Assembly: GCA_043763625.1 (NCBI GenBank)
Contig: JAYULL010000169.1
Location: 1-26,735, forward strand
DNA length: 26,735 nt
Source of the DNA: Rubrolithibacter sp043763625
GTDB taxonomy: Bacteria; Bacteroidota; Bacteroidia; Sphingobacteriales; Sphingobacteriaceae
Reading direction: 5' to 3'
The position numbers were made by a program, and so were the translations under genes. Position 1 is the stretch's first letter. The number at the start of each line of letters is the position of its first letter. Below are positions 7,293 to 15,374 of this stretch, in pieces. The notes beneath the pieces were generated by a model, which did no database searches, was not told the DNA's origin, and saw only the letters and a list, made by a program, of their open reading frames with translations.

Positions 7293-8054
7293 CTAATTCA
7301 TATACTTTTTCATAAAATGGGCACTACCGCTGAATGAAATTATTGAGGTACTGTCAATTGCCAGCGGCTTAAATAAAGTCTTAGTACTATCAGAACCGTG
7401 AAAGATCAATTTACTACTATCCGACAGCGAAAAAAACACTCCTCGTATATTATTAGGGCTAAGAACGTGTACGCTACTATAAGTTGATGCCAGAATATTC
7501 AACTTCTCCAACTTTGCTTGGTTAAATTTAATTGTACTATTAAGAGTGCTTAGCTGAAGCGTAGCCTTATTGCTGAAGTTTTCGCATTCGTAGGTGCCAT
7601 TATCGGTTTTAATACTTTGAATACTATTTAAATGGATAGACAATAGCACTTCGTCAATCATAGGGAATTTAAAATCTCCTTCCTTTTGAAAGCTGATAAA
7701 TAGCGTATCACTGACGACTTGAGTCTTTATCAAATTCCGCAATAATTTCGGGAATTGGAGAGTTTCCACTCCGCCAAAAGGCTGAGCCCATTGCTCTATT
7801 TGAACTCGGGGCCACACCCTCGTAGAGGTTGAAGTTGTCTTAAGTTTACTCCTACTCGTTACCACCTTTCCGTCAATAATCAAATGCTTAACTCCGGAAA
7901 TTTTTTTCTCATCCCATTTTTCTGTTGCTACCGGGTAATGAACCGGCTTTAAATCTCCGTTATAAAAATGCCTTTTCAAAAGCAAAACTTTAGCGGTAAA
8001 ATACATTGGAACTAATACTAAAATGCCAATCATCATTAATGTACTTTTTTTCAT
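7293..8054 (-). CDS. Membrane-anchored beta-rich protein of the GntR/ABC operon (DUF2807/GIN-like, tentative)
   Basis: A 253-residue protein of unknown function. One transmembrane helix lies near the N-terminus (about 5-26, TLMMIGILVLVPMYFTAKVLL), and the rest is probably exported. After a linker (VKHLIIDGKVVTS) come repeating short strands with Ser/Thr/Asn turns, such as SIQSIKTDNGTYECENFSN, ATLQLSTLNSTIKFNQA, KLEKLNILASTYSSVHVLS and STSIISFSGSAHF. This is the rhythm of a right-handed beta-helix like the DUF2807 (GIN) head domain common in Bacteroidota, but the resemblance is weak. The start overlaps the GntR stop by 4 nt (ATGA), so it is the last gene of the operon and probably translationally coupled. 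Its presence with a regulated exporter suggests a role at the envelope sensed or served by that transporter. Confidence 0.75.
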   Translation of the reverse strand: MKKSTLMMIGILVLVPMYFTAKVLLLKRHFYNGDLKPVHYPVATEKWDEKKISGVKHLIIDGKVVTSRSKLKTTSTSTRVWPRVQIEQWAQPFGGVETLQFPKLLRNLIKTQVVSDTLFISFQKEGDFKFPMIDEVLLSIHLNSIQSIKTDNGTYECENFSNKATLQLSTLNSTIKFNQAKLEKLNILASTYSSVHVLSPNNIRGVFFSLSDSSKLIFHGSDSTKTLFKPLAIDSTSIISFSGSAHFMKKYMN

Positions 8055-8419
8055 GTTTTAGCGGATTTAAAATTTTGATATTCTTTATCGATGTCGTTTA
8101 TCGACAGGTTCAATTGCTGCATTTTTACAAACAGACGCGGAAGTTCTTCCATGATAAATGCTTCTTTGCGTCTCTGTTCTATTTGGCTTTTCGCCGAGAG
8201 CTCTACAAAGTACCCCATTCCTCGTTTTGTATAAATTATGCTTTGTTGTTGCAAAAAATCAAACGAACGCATCACCGTATTCGGGTTAACTTCTAAAGCA
8301 ATCGCCAATTCTCTTACCGACGGAACCTTTCCCCCGGCTTCTAATATTCCGGCAAGTATTCGGTCGCAGACGTAGTCGGCGATTTGTATATAAATAGGTT
8401 GTGAATTATCAAATTCCAT
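8051..8419 (-). CDS. GntR-family transcriptional repressor, YtrA subfamily
   Basis: A 122-residue cytosolic DNA-binding protein. The winged helix-turn-helix occupies about residues 5-72: QPIYIQIADYVCDRILAGIL, then KVPSVRELAIALEVNPNTVMRSFDFLQQQ, and the wing YTKRGMGYFV. The short C-terminal helical tail (QIEQRRKEAFIMEELPRLFVKMQQLNLS) is the dimerisation segment of the YtrA subfamily, much shorter than the ligand-binding domains of other GntR classes. It is encoded third in the operon, 12 nt after the permease gene, and overlaps the last gene by 4 nt. The YtrA-type palindrome at 10117-10140 is its likely operator, which makes the operon autoregulated. In Bacillus subtilis the ytr operon responds to some cell-wall antibiotics; the inducer here is unknown. 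Confidence 0.92.
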   Translation of the reverse strand: MEFDNSQPIYIQIADYVCDRILAGILEAGGKVPSVRELAIALEVNPNTVMRSFDFLQQQSIIYTKRGMGYFVELSAKSQIEQRRKEAFIMEELPRLFVKMQQLNLSINDIDKEYQNFKSAKT

Positions 8420-8431
8420 CTTCTCTTCCCC

Positions 8432-9259
8432 CTAAAGCTGCTTTTCACTAAATTTTCGAACAGTAGTTGCCAACAGCAAGAGAATAAATAGGTAGCTTAA
8501 CATATTGAACACATTCTTCTCTTCGTCCGAAAGCTCTAGTTCAAACTCCTTTTGTTTATCATCAACAAACACTACTCTTTCAAGGTCAGTAGATTGCGTT
8601 GTTGTCAGTTTCCTCCCGTCTGCTCCAAAAACAGGTAAGTTTTTATAGTTAGACTTATTTACCTTTTCAGGATGGAGGTTCCATGTAAACTCGCTCATCA
8701 CCTTCTGTTGAACACCTAGTACTACTACAACTGATAAAACAAGCACTACTGCTGTCTTAATAAAAACTTGCTTACGGAAAAACAACGATAACAGAAGCGC
8801 CAACAGTTGAACTAGAATATAACTGTAAGCATAACTAAGTTTGAAGAGGCTTTCATCCAGAGAACTATCATTGCCGATAATTTCATTATTTATATAATTT
8901 AGTAAGACTATAACAGGATAGACTGCCGCAGCATACACTATGGGAAATACTATTATCCATATTAACGACGCGAATAATCGATCCACGGTCGACACCGGCA
9001 ACATAAGAGTTTGAATGCCGACTTTCTTAGCTTCAAAGCGACTCAACAGGCTTGTAGTAAAAAGAATCCCTGAGACAAGAATCCCGAACAAATAAATGAA
9101 GGATTGAGTTTGTTCATTAAAACCCCCTATGTGGGAAAGGATTAATCCTGTTATCAAAACAAGCGAACTAATTGCTAAAAGACCTAAAACATACGTTTTC
9201 TTGTTTTCTTCCCATTGCATTTTTAAAAGCAAGCCAACTCTTTTTATTGAAAATTCCAT
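8432..9259 (-). CDS. ABC-2-type transporter permease subunit
   Basis: A 275-residue integral membrane protein with about six hydrophobic segments: TYVLGLLAISSLVLITGLIL, SFIYLFGILVSGILFTTSLL, LFASLIWIIVFPIVYAAAVY, YSYILVQLLALLLSLFF, TAVVLVLSVVVVLGVQQ and MLSYLFILLLLATTV. A larger soluble loop lies before the last one (about 195-250). The N-terminal cytoplasmic helix (VGLLLKMQWEENKKTY) is the kind that docks on the ATPase in small ABC-2 exporters. The start codon lies 4 nt after the ATPase stop. With one permease and one ATPase encoded, the working unit is probably a homodimer of each. The substrate is unknown. An alternative is an ABC-type membrane sensor rather than an exporter. Confidence 0.85.
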   Translation of the reverse strand: MEFSIKRVGLLLKMQWEENKKTYVLGLLAISSLVLITGLILSHIGGFNEQTQSFIYLFGILVSGILFTTSLLSRFEAKKVGIQTLMLPVSTVDRLFASLIWIIVFPIVYAAAVYPVIVLLNYINNEIIGNDSSLDESLFKLSYAYSYILVQLLALLLSLFFRKQVFIKTAVVLVLSVVVVLGVQQKVMSEFTWNLHPEKVNKSNYKNLPVFGADGRKLTTTQSTDLERVVFVDDKQKEFELELSDEEKNVFNMLSYLFILLLLATTVRKFSEKQL

Positions 9260-9263
9260 ATCC

Positions 9264-10106
9264 TTATTTGTTATCGATAAATAATAATTGTAATATTTCC
9301 CTCTCTGCCATCACCGCATTAAAAAACATCTCCATATCCAACTTCGAAAACTCTTGTTGTTTGTTTTCGGCAACAACGGCATATCCTTTTAATCCGCCTT
9401 CGCTGTAAATTATATTTCCGGCCTCTTCAAGAGTTGATAATTGTTTAAAAACAAGCTTCTCGGTTATACTTTCTACCGGCTCGTTTATTATAATTTGCTT
9501 GTTATCCAAAATCAAAACGGTATCAATTAAATTTTCGAGATCTTTTACTTGGTGGGTGCTGATGATTATTATTTGGTCTTCTTGCAGCGCTCCGGCTAGT
9601 ATTTTTCGGAATTGCTTTTTCGAGGGAATATCTAAGCCGTTGGTGGGTTCGTCCATAAACAGGATTTTGGCTTGCGTAGCTAAGGCAAAGCTTATGGCAA
9701 CCTTTTTCTTTTGGCCCAGGCTCAAATCATGTATCCTGTCGGTTTCCGAAATCTCGAACTCCTTCAACAATCTGATGAACATAGCCGGGTTAAAAGCAGG
9801 ATAAAAAGGCGAATAAATACTCCGGTATTGCGAAACTCTCATATCCGGCAAGTCTAATTCTTCCGGCAAAAGATAAATTTGACTCAGCAATTTCGGATTG
9901 CGTTTCCTCGGTTCCTCTCCGAGAACCGTCAACACTCCTTCGGTCGGGAAAAGCAAACCGCACAAATTATGAAGTAGGCTGCTCTTGCCCGCTCCGTTTC
10001 TACCAAGCAACCCGTAAATATGTCCGGGCTTTAGCGCAAGGTTCAATCCCTCCAGCACCTTTTGCTTTTTCGGATAATTAAAACTTAGATTTTTAACAGT
10101 AATCAT
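9264..10106 (-). CDS. ABC transporter ATP-binding subunit
   Basis: Cytosolic ATPase of the operon's ABC transporter, 280 residues from the chosen start. Walker A is GRNGAGKS at 35-42, the signature LSLGQ at 128-132, Walker B ILFMDEP at 148-154 with the D-loop NGLD after it, and the switch His at 185 (ISTHQV). The C-terminal 80 residues (from about 200) are a small accessory domain seen in drug- and Nat-type exporter ATPases. The frame is open to 10139, but those 11 extra codons cover the operator palindrome. MITVKNLSF is the normal family start, so I use the ATG at 10104-10106. It is the first gene of the operon, and promoter and repressor site lie immediately upstream. Confidence 0.93.
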   Translation of the reverse strand: MITVKNLSFNYPKKQKVLEGLNLALKPGHIYGLLGRNGAGKSSLLHNLCGLLFPTEGVLTVLGEEPRKRNPKLLSQIYLLPEELDLPDMRVSQYRSIYSPFYPAFNPAMFIRLLKEFEISETDRIHDLSLGQKKKVAISFALATQAKILFMDEPTNGLDIPSKKQFRKILAGALQEDQIIIISTHQVKDLENLIDTVLILDNKQIIINEPVESITEKLVFKQLSTLEEAGNIIYSEGGLKGYAVVAENKQQEFSKLDMEMFFNAVMAEREILQLLFIDNK

Positions 10107-10116
10107 AAAACTAAAT

Positions 10117-10140
10117 AGTGTACTACTTATATAGTACACT
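10117..10140. promoter_or_regulatory. Operator of YtrA/GntR type
   Basis: AGTGTACTA (10117-10125) and TAGTACACT (10132-10140) are perfect inverted 9-mers spaced by 6 nt. This is the symmetry and core (GTACTA / TAGTAC) known for YtrA-subfamily GntR repressors. It begins one base after the -7 box and ends 10 nt before the ATPase start codon, so a bound repressor would cover the transcription start. The operon's own GntR protein (8051-8419) is the obvious ligand. Confidence 0.85.
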
Positions 10141-10141
10141 A

Positions 10142-10173
10142 CAATAGTAAAAACTATAATTTACATTTCAAAA
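10142..10173 (-). promoter_or_regulatory. Promoter of the ABC/GntR operon
   Basis: On the minus strand TTTTG (10169-10173) is followed after 19 nt by TACTATTG (10142-10149), one mismatch from TAnnTTTG. Its position directly against the operator, upstream of the first gene, supports it. Confidence 0.65.
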
Positions 10174-10199
10174 TCTTTTTTAATTCTTTTTTAAAATCT

Positions 10200-10232
10200 A
10201 ACGCTGACAGGGTTCTAAACCCTGTCAGCGTT
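10200..10232. repeat. Hairpin copy 2, arms identical to copy at 7253-7285
   Basis: AACGCTGACAGGGTT (10200-10214) and AACCCTGTCAGCGTT (10218-10232) surround the loop CTA. Both arms match copy 1 exactly; only the 3-nt loop differs (CTA against TCG). This copy lies between divergent genes, so it is not placed as an ordinary end-of-gene terminator. A dispersed repeat element fits better. Confidence 0.85.
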
Positions 10233-10313
10233 TTGTTCCCGGCATTCCTTTTTCCACTTTCCCACAAACATTTAGCACCATTTTTCATTTATAGGGTAGT
10301 TAACAAAAGTGCC

Positions 10314-13300
10314 TTGAAAAAATTCGGACTACTGAGTTTAAAGATTCTTCTTTGGATATTCGGGACAGTAATATTCCTCGTGTTACTGGTTTTCGTATTG
10401 ATAGAAGTTCCTGCAGTCCAGAATTTCGCCCGTAAAAAAGCGGTTGCTTTCCTCGAAAATAAAATCAAAACCAAAGTCGAGATCAATCACATCAGTCTTG
10501 AGCTGCCTAAGCTGGTGGTATTGGAAGATATCTACTTCGAAGATCAAAAGAAAGATACCCTAATTGCCGGCGACACGTTGAGCGTGGACATCAGCATGAT
10601 GAAGCTTTTGGATAATCAGGTGGAAATTAATGAAATTGACCTTCGCGGGATAACCGCAAACATACAGCGCACTCCGGATAGTGTTTTCAATTTTGCCTAC
10701 ATTATTGAAGCCTTTGCCGGCGAACAAAAGAAAGAACCTACTCCGCAAGATACCTCTGCCGGAATGAGATTCTCCGTCGAGAAAATAAACTTCGACAGGA
10801 TAAAAGCCACATTTAAAGATGCCTTGACCGCCAATGACGTTAATGTTTATTTAGGGCATTTTGATACTCGGGTGAAGGAGTTTGATTTGGATAAAATGAA
10901 ATTCGCGATACCGAAAATCACTCTTTCCGGTGTTAATGCTACCATAATTCAAAGCAAACCCCTTGTTACTACAGCCATGGCTTCTTCGCCCGATACCGCT
11001 GCAAGCAAGCCTTTAAACATGGCTTTGGAGTTAGGAACCTTCGATCTTAAAAAGATAAAAGTTAACTATCGCAACGATGTTTCGGCAATGAAGGCAGACG
11101 TAAACTTGGGAAACTTGGTAGTAGAATCGAAAGCTATAAATTTAAAAGGTCAACAAATTGCATTAGAAAGTTTAGACTTTACCAACTCTGCCATAGCCAT
11201 TAGCTTAGGTAAAAAGCAAGCCGCAAAGGTAGTAGCAAAAGTGGCCGTAAAAGAAGCTGAAGCAGCAGCTAATAATTGGAAATTTACTCTTGCCAAAGCG
11301 AACATAGAAAACAACGACATCATGTTTGATAATTTAAACATTCCTGCACAGCATCGCGGAATGGACTTTGCCCGTTTGCACATTAAAGATTTTACGCTTA
11401 ACGCGGAAAGCTTTGTTTATACTCTAGACACTATTGCCGGAACCATTAACGAAGGCAGTTTTAGCGAGAAAAGCGGTTTCAAGCTGACAAAACTTAATAC
11501 AAACTTCTTCTATGGCAAAACAAAAGCTTATTTTAAGGACTTGGAGCTCCATACTCCTTTTACAACAATTAGAGACCGTATAGAAATTTCCTATCCATCA
11601 ATAGAAAGCCTTTCAAAAAATCTCGGCGAATTAAGCATTGATGCGAACCTTAAAAACAACCGCCTCGGGTTTCGAGATATTTTAACTTTTGTGCCGACGT
11701 TAGCGGGCACACCTCCCTTTGATAAAAATCCCAATGCAACATTAAATATCAACGGAAAAGTTGAAGGTAAGTTGAAGAATTTAAATATACCTCGACTTCA
11801 AATCTCAGGTTTAGGGAGCACGCGTATCGACGCATCGGCAAGAATAAAAGGCTTACCGGATGTAAACAAAAGCTACTTCGATGTTACAATTCGCCAATTC
11901 AGTTCGCGAAAAAGCGACCTCGTAGCACTAATGCCTCAAGGAACTTTACCCGCAAATATCCGCTTGCCCGAAAGATTCAGCTTAACGGGAACCTTTAAAG
12001 GAGGCATTACAAACTTCAACACTAATCTTAATTTGAACTCCGATTTCGGAAGTGCGAAAGCAATTGCAGCTTATAATGCACGAGTAAAAGGAAGAGAGAC
12101 TTACAAGGCCAACGTCAGAGTATTTAATTTTAATGTTGGTCGTTTACTAAAACAAGAAAAAACAATAGGACGTGTTACGGTTGCCGCTAACGTTGCCGGA
12201 ACCGGCACTAATCCCAAAAACCTGAATGCTCGATTTTCCGGCAAGGTTATAAAGGCAGGTTACAACGGTTATACTTATCGCAATCTTAACCTTTCGGGAG
12301 GAGCACGTAACGGCGCAATAAGCGCAAAAGCAAACATGGCAGACAGTAACCTGGATTTTGACTTATCGGCAACTGCCAACATGAAGAAAAAATATCCGGC
12401 AGTTACCTTAAACCTCGACCTTGACAGCGCCAATTTCAAAGCACTTAATTTCACGAAGGATGATATGCGCTTTCACGGGAAGCTTATTGCCAACCTTCCT
12501 ACCGCAGATCCCGACTATCTGAACGGGACTATCGACCTTACAAATGCCTTGTTTGTAAAAGGCACTCAACGCGTTCAAATGGATACAATCAGCATAAAAT
12601 CAAAAGCAACCGCTGACAGTAATTCCTTGAGTTTAAAATCTGACATCATCGACGCCCATCTTTTTGGCAAGTATAAACTGACCCAATTAGGTACAGCTGT
12701 TCAAGCATTAGTTGATAAATATTACGACACGAGTCCTGGAAGTAAATCGGCAAAATATACTCCTCAGTATTTAACTTTCAGAGCCAAGGTGGTAAGTTCG
12801 CCTGTACTTACCCAATTTGTTCCGGCCCTTACTGAACTGGCTCCTGTAGAAATAAACGGAAATTTCGACAGCCGAAACGGAGATTTAAATCTAACCGCAA
12901 AAGCTCCCCATATAGTTTACGGAACCAACAACATCAACAACCTTAACTTCGACATAAATACAGGCAATAATGCGCTGAACTATTCGGTAAACTTAGGCAA
13001 CATTGCCGGCACGCAATTTCAAGTGGCCAATACAAGCATCACCGGAAATGCAAAAAATAATATTCTGTTAACCGACATCCGAGTGCGTGACAAAAGCAAA
13101 AAAGATCACTACCGCATTGCAGGAACGTTGAAAGCAATCCAATCGGCTTATGAATTCAGCCTTCAGCCTAACGGTTTACTTCTTAATTACCAACCTTGGG
13201 CAGTAGCGCAAAATAATTTCATCAGATTCGGTACAGAAGGTATTGAAGCTCGCGACTTTACAATTTCTAATAATAATCAGAGTTTAAGTGTTAACACAAA

Positions 13301-15374
13301 GCCCCCCGGTGCAAACAATCCTTTAGCGGTAGATTTCGCGAATTTTAAAATAGAAACGCTTACACAGATTGCAAAGAAAGACTCGCTTTTAGTTGGAGGA
13401 ACAATCAACGGCGGAGCTGTTGTCAGAAATCTACAGGCTACTCCTGTTTTTACTTCCGATCTCAATATTGCTGATTTTAATTTTAGAGGAGATACGGTAG
13501 GAAACGTTTCGGTAAAAGTAAACAACGAGCAAGCCAACAGTTTTGCAGCTAATGTAAGCATCACCGGGAAAGGCAATCAAGTTGATTTAAAGGGAAACTA
13601 TTTTACCGGGAACAGCAGTTTCAACATGAACCTCAATATTGCAAATCTGAATTTAAAAAGCATTGAAGGGTTTACGATTGGGAACATGAAGAACGCCTCC
13701 GGAAGCATAAAGGGCAATTTCGATATCAGCGGAAATACAACTGCGCCTAAGGTTGCCGGAGCACTTAACTTTAACCAAGCTGCCTTTACAGTAGGCATGC
13801 TCAATTCATACTTCAAAATTGATGATGCAAGTAAAATAAATGCAACGGAGCGCGGTATTAATTTTAATGATTTTACTTTAATTGATTCGGCAGGTAACAG
13901 AGCTACCGTTGCCGGCGATGTTTTAACTACAAACTTTACAGACTATAAATTCGCCCTTAGCGTTAACAGCGATAATTTTCAGGTTCTAAATTCAACTGCC
14001 AAAGACAATGAACTTTATTACGGAAAACTTTTAGTTGAAACCCGTTTGCATATCGGCGGAACCACAGCTGCTCCTTCGGTGGACGGCAGTTTGAAAATTA
14101 ATCCTAAAACAAGTTTATCCGTTGTACTGCCTCAAAGCGATCCGGCAATGGAAGAACGCGAGGGTATTGTAGAGTTTGTGGACAGAGACAATCCCGAATT
14201 AGCTAAAATTTTGCAGGCGAGAGCTGATTCGGCTGTAGAATCGGGCATAACAGGGATGGACGTTTCGGTAAACATCACTATTGATAAAGAAGCAGAATTT
14301 AACTTGATCGTTGATGCCGCTAACGGGGATTTCGTTAAACTTCGCGGCGAAGCTGAATTAAACGGAGGTATAGACCCAAGCGGGAAAATAAGCCTTACCG
14401 GAATGTACACAATGCAGGAGGGAGCATACGAGCTTTCGTTCAACTTCTTGCGGCGGCGATTTGATATTAAACCCGGAAGCACAATTACTTGGAACGGCGA
14501 TTTAATGGATGCGAATCTCGATCTTACTGCAATTTACATTGCCAAAACAGCTCCGCTTGATCTAGTTGCAGGACAACTGGGCGACGCCCCGCCGGCAATA
14601 CTTAACACCTACAAGCAACAACTTCCTTTTGAAGTACACCTAACCATGAAGGGCGAATTGATGAAACCTGTTTTAACTTTCGATGTACTTCTTCCGGAAA
14701 AAAATTACAATGTTTCGGCCGAAATTACCGACAACGTAGAAACTCGCCTTACACAATTGAGAACCGAGCCCTCAGAATTGAACAAGCAGGTTTTTGCCTT
14801 GCTGTTATTGAACCGTTTTGTGTCCGACAATCCCTTTAAAAGCAGTGGTGGCGGCGGCGGGGTCGAGTCATTAGCTCGGCAAAGTGTAAGCAAATTACTT
14901 TCGCAGCAATTAAATAATCTTGCGGGAGATTTATTCGGGGGCGTAGAATTGAATTTTGATCTGGAATCGTCTGACGACTATACCACAGGGCAGCTTAAAA
15001 ACCGAACGGATTTGAACGTCGGCCTTTCTAAAAAACTGCTCAATGACCGTTTAAAAGTAACGGTAGGAAGCAATTTTGAGTTGGAAGGACCGCGTCAACC
15101 AAACAGAAGCACCAACAATATCGCCGGAAATGTGGATGCTGAATACCAATTAACTAAAGATGGGCGCTACCTGTTGCGTGCTTATCAGAAAAACGAATAT
15201 CAAGTGGCCCTGCAAGGGCAGGTAGTTGAAACAGGTGTGGGATTTGTTATCACCATGGACTATAACAAGTTTAAAGAGTTATTTCAACGAACTATAACTG
15301 CAGAAGACAAAAAACGGCGCCGAGCTGAAAGAAAGGCCAAGAAACAAGCAGATAACGATAATGAAGAGCTATAA
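10314..15374 (+). CDS. tamB: TamB-like (DUF490) translocation and assembly module protein
   Basis: A giant periplasm-spanning protein of about 1686 residues that works with an Omp85-type barrel in outer-membrane protein or lipid delivery. One N-terminal membrane anchor (about 8-30, LKILLWIFGTVIFLVLLVFVL) is followed by PAVQNFARKKAVAFLENKI, the usual AsmA/TamB opening. More than a thousand residues of short repeated beta strands follow, expected to form the lipid-binding groove. The C-terminal DUF490 domain is clear: LTGMYTMQEGAYELSF, then ITWNGDLMDANLDLTAIY (about 1360-1410), and ELNKQVFALLLLNRF near 1490-1502. The tail is charged (RRAERKAKKQ). The open frame reaches 10233, but there is no ATG. 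The TTG at 10314 starts MKKFGLLSLK just before the anchor, so I chose it; the earlier TTG lies against the hairpin. The end overlaps the tamL start by 14 nt, so the two are translationally coupled. Confidence 0.93.
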   Translation: MKKFGLLSLKILLWIFGTVIFLVLLVFVLIEVPAVQNFARKKAVAFLENKIKTKVEINHISLELPKLVVLEDIYFEDQKKDTLIAGDTLSVDISMMKLLDNQVEINEIDLRGITANIQRTPDSVFNFAYIIEAFAGEQKKEPTPQDTSAGMRFSVEKINFDRIKATFKDALTANDVNVYLGHFDTRVKEFDLDKMKFAIPKITLSGVNATIIQSKPLVTTAMASSPDTAASKPLNMALELGTFDLKKIKVNYRNDVSAMKADVNLGNLVVESKAINLKGQQIALESLDFTNSAIAISLGKKQAAKVVAKVAVKEAEAAANNWKFTLAKANIENNDIMFDNLNIPAQHRGMDFARLHIKDFTLNAESFVYTLDTIAGTINEGSFSEKSGFKLTKLNTNFFYGKTKAYFKDLELHTPFTTIRDRIEISYPSIESLSKNLGELSIDANLKNNRLGFRDILTFVPTLAGTPPFDKNPNATLNINGKVEGKLKNLNIPRLQISGLGSTRIDASARIKGLPDVNKSYFDVTIRQFSSRKSDLVALMPQGTLPANIRLPERFSLTGTFKGGITNFNTNLNLNSDFGSAKAIAAYNARVKGRETYKANVRVFNFNVGRLLKQEKTIGRVTVAANVAGTGTNPKNLNARFSGKVIKAGYNGYTYRNLNLSGGARNGAISAKANMADSNLDFDLSATANMKKKYPAVTLNLDLDSANFKALNFTKDDMRFHGKLIANLPTADPDYLNGTIDLTNALFVKGTQRVQMDTISIKSKATADSNSLSLKSDIIDAHLFGKYKLTQLGTAVQALVDKYYDTSPGSKSAKYTPQYLTFRAKVVSSPVLTQFVPALTELAPVEINGNFDSRNGDLNLTAKAPHIVYGTNNINNLNFDINTGNNALNYSVNLGNIAGTQFQVANTSITGNAKNNILLTDIRVRDKSKKDHYRIAGTLKAIQSAYEFSLQPNGLLLNYQPWAVAQNNFIRFGTEGIEARDFTISNNNQSLSVNTKPPGANNPLAVDFANFKIETLTQIAKKDSLLVGGTINGGAVVRNLQATPVFTSDLNIADFNFRGDTVGNVSVKVNNEQANSFAANVSITGKGNQVDLKGNYFTGNSSFNMNLNIANLNLKSIEGFTIGNMKNASGSIKGNFDISGNTTAPKVAGALNFNQAAFTVGMLNSYFKIDDASKINATERGINFNDFTLIDSAGNRATVAGDVLTTNFTDYKFALSVNSDNFQVLNSTAKDNELYYGKLLVETRLHIGGTTAAPSVDGSLKINPKTSLSVVLPQSDPAMEEREGIVEFVDRDNPELAKILQARADSAVESGITGMDVSVNITIDKEAEFNLIVDAANGDFVKLRGEAELNGGIDPSGKISLTGMYTMQEGAYELSFNFLRRRFDIKPGSTITWNGDLMDANLDLTAIYIAKTAPLDLVAGQLGDAPPAILNTYKQQLPFEVHLTMKGELMKPVLTFDVLLPEKNYNVSAEITDNVETRLTQLRTEPSELNKQVFALLLLNRFVSDNPFKSSGGGGGVESLARQSVSKLLSQQLNNLAGDLFGGVELNFDLESSDDYTTGQLKNRTDLNVGLSKKLLNDRLKVTVGSNFELEGPRQPNRSTNNIAGNVDAEYQLTKDGRYLLRAYQKNEYQVALQGQVVETGVGFVITMDYNKFKELFQRTITAEDKKRRRAERKAKKQADNDNEEL

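Noticed and set aside
10107..10139. Longer start for the ABC ATPase
   Set aside because: The extra codons cover the operator palindrome and are not family-like. The ATG at 10104-10106 precedes the first conserved strand.
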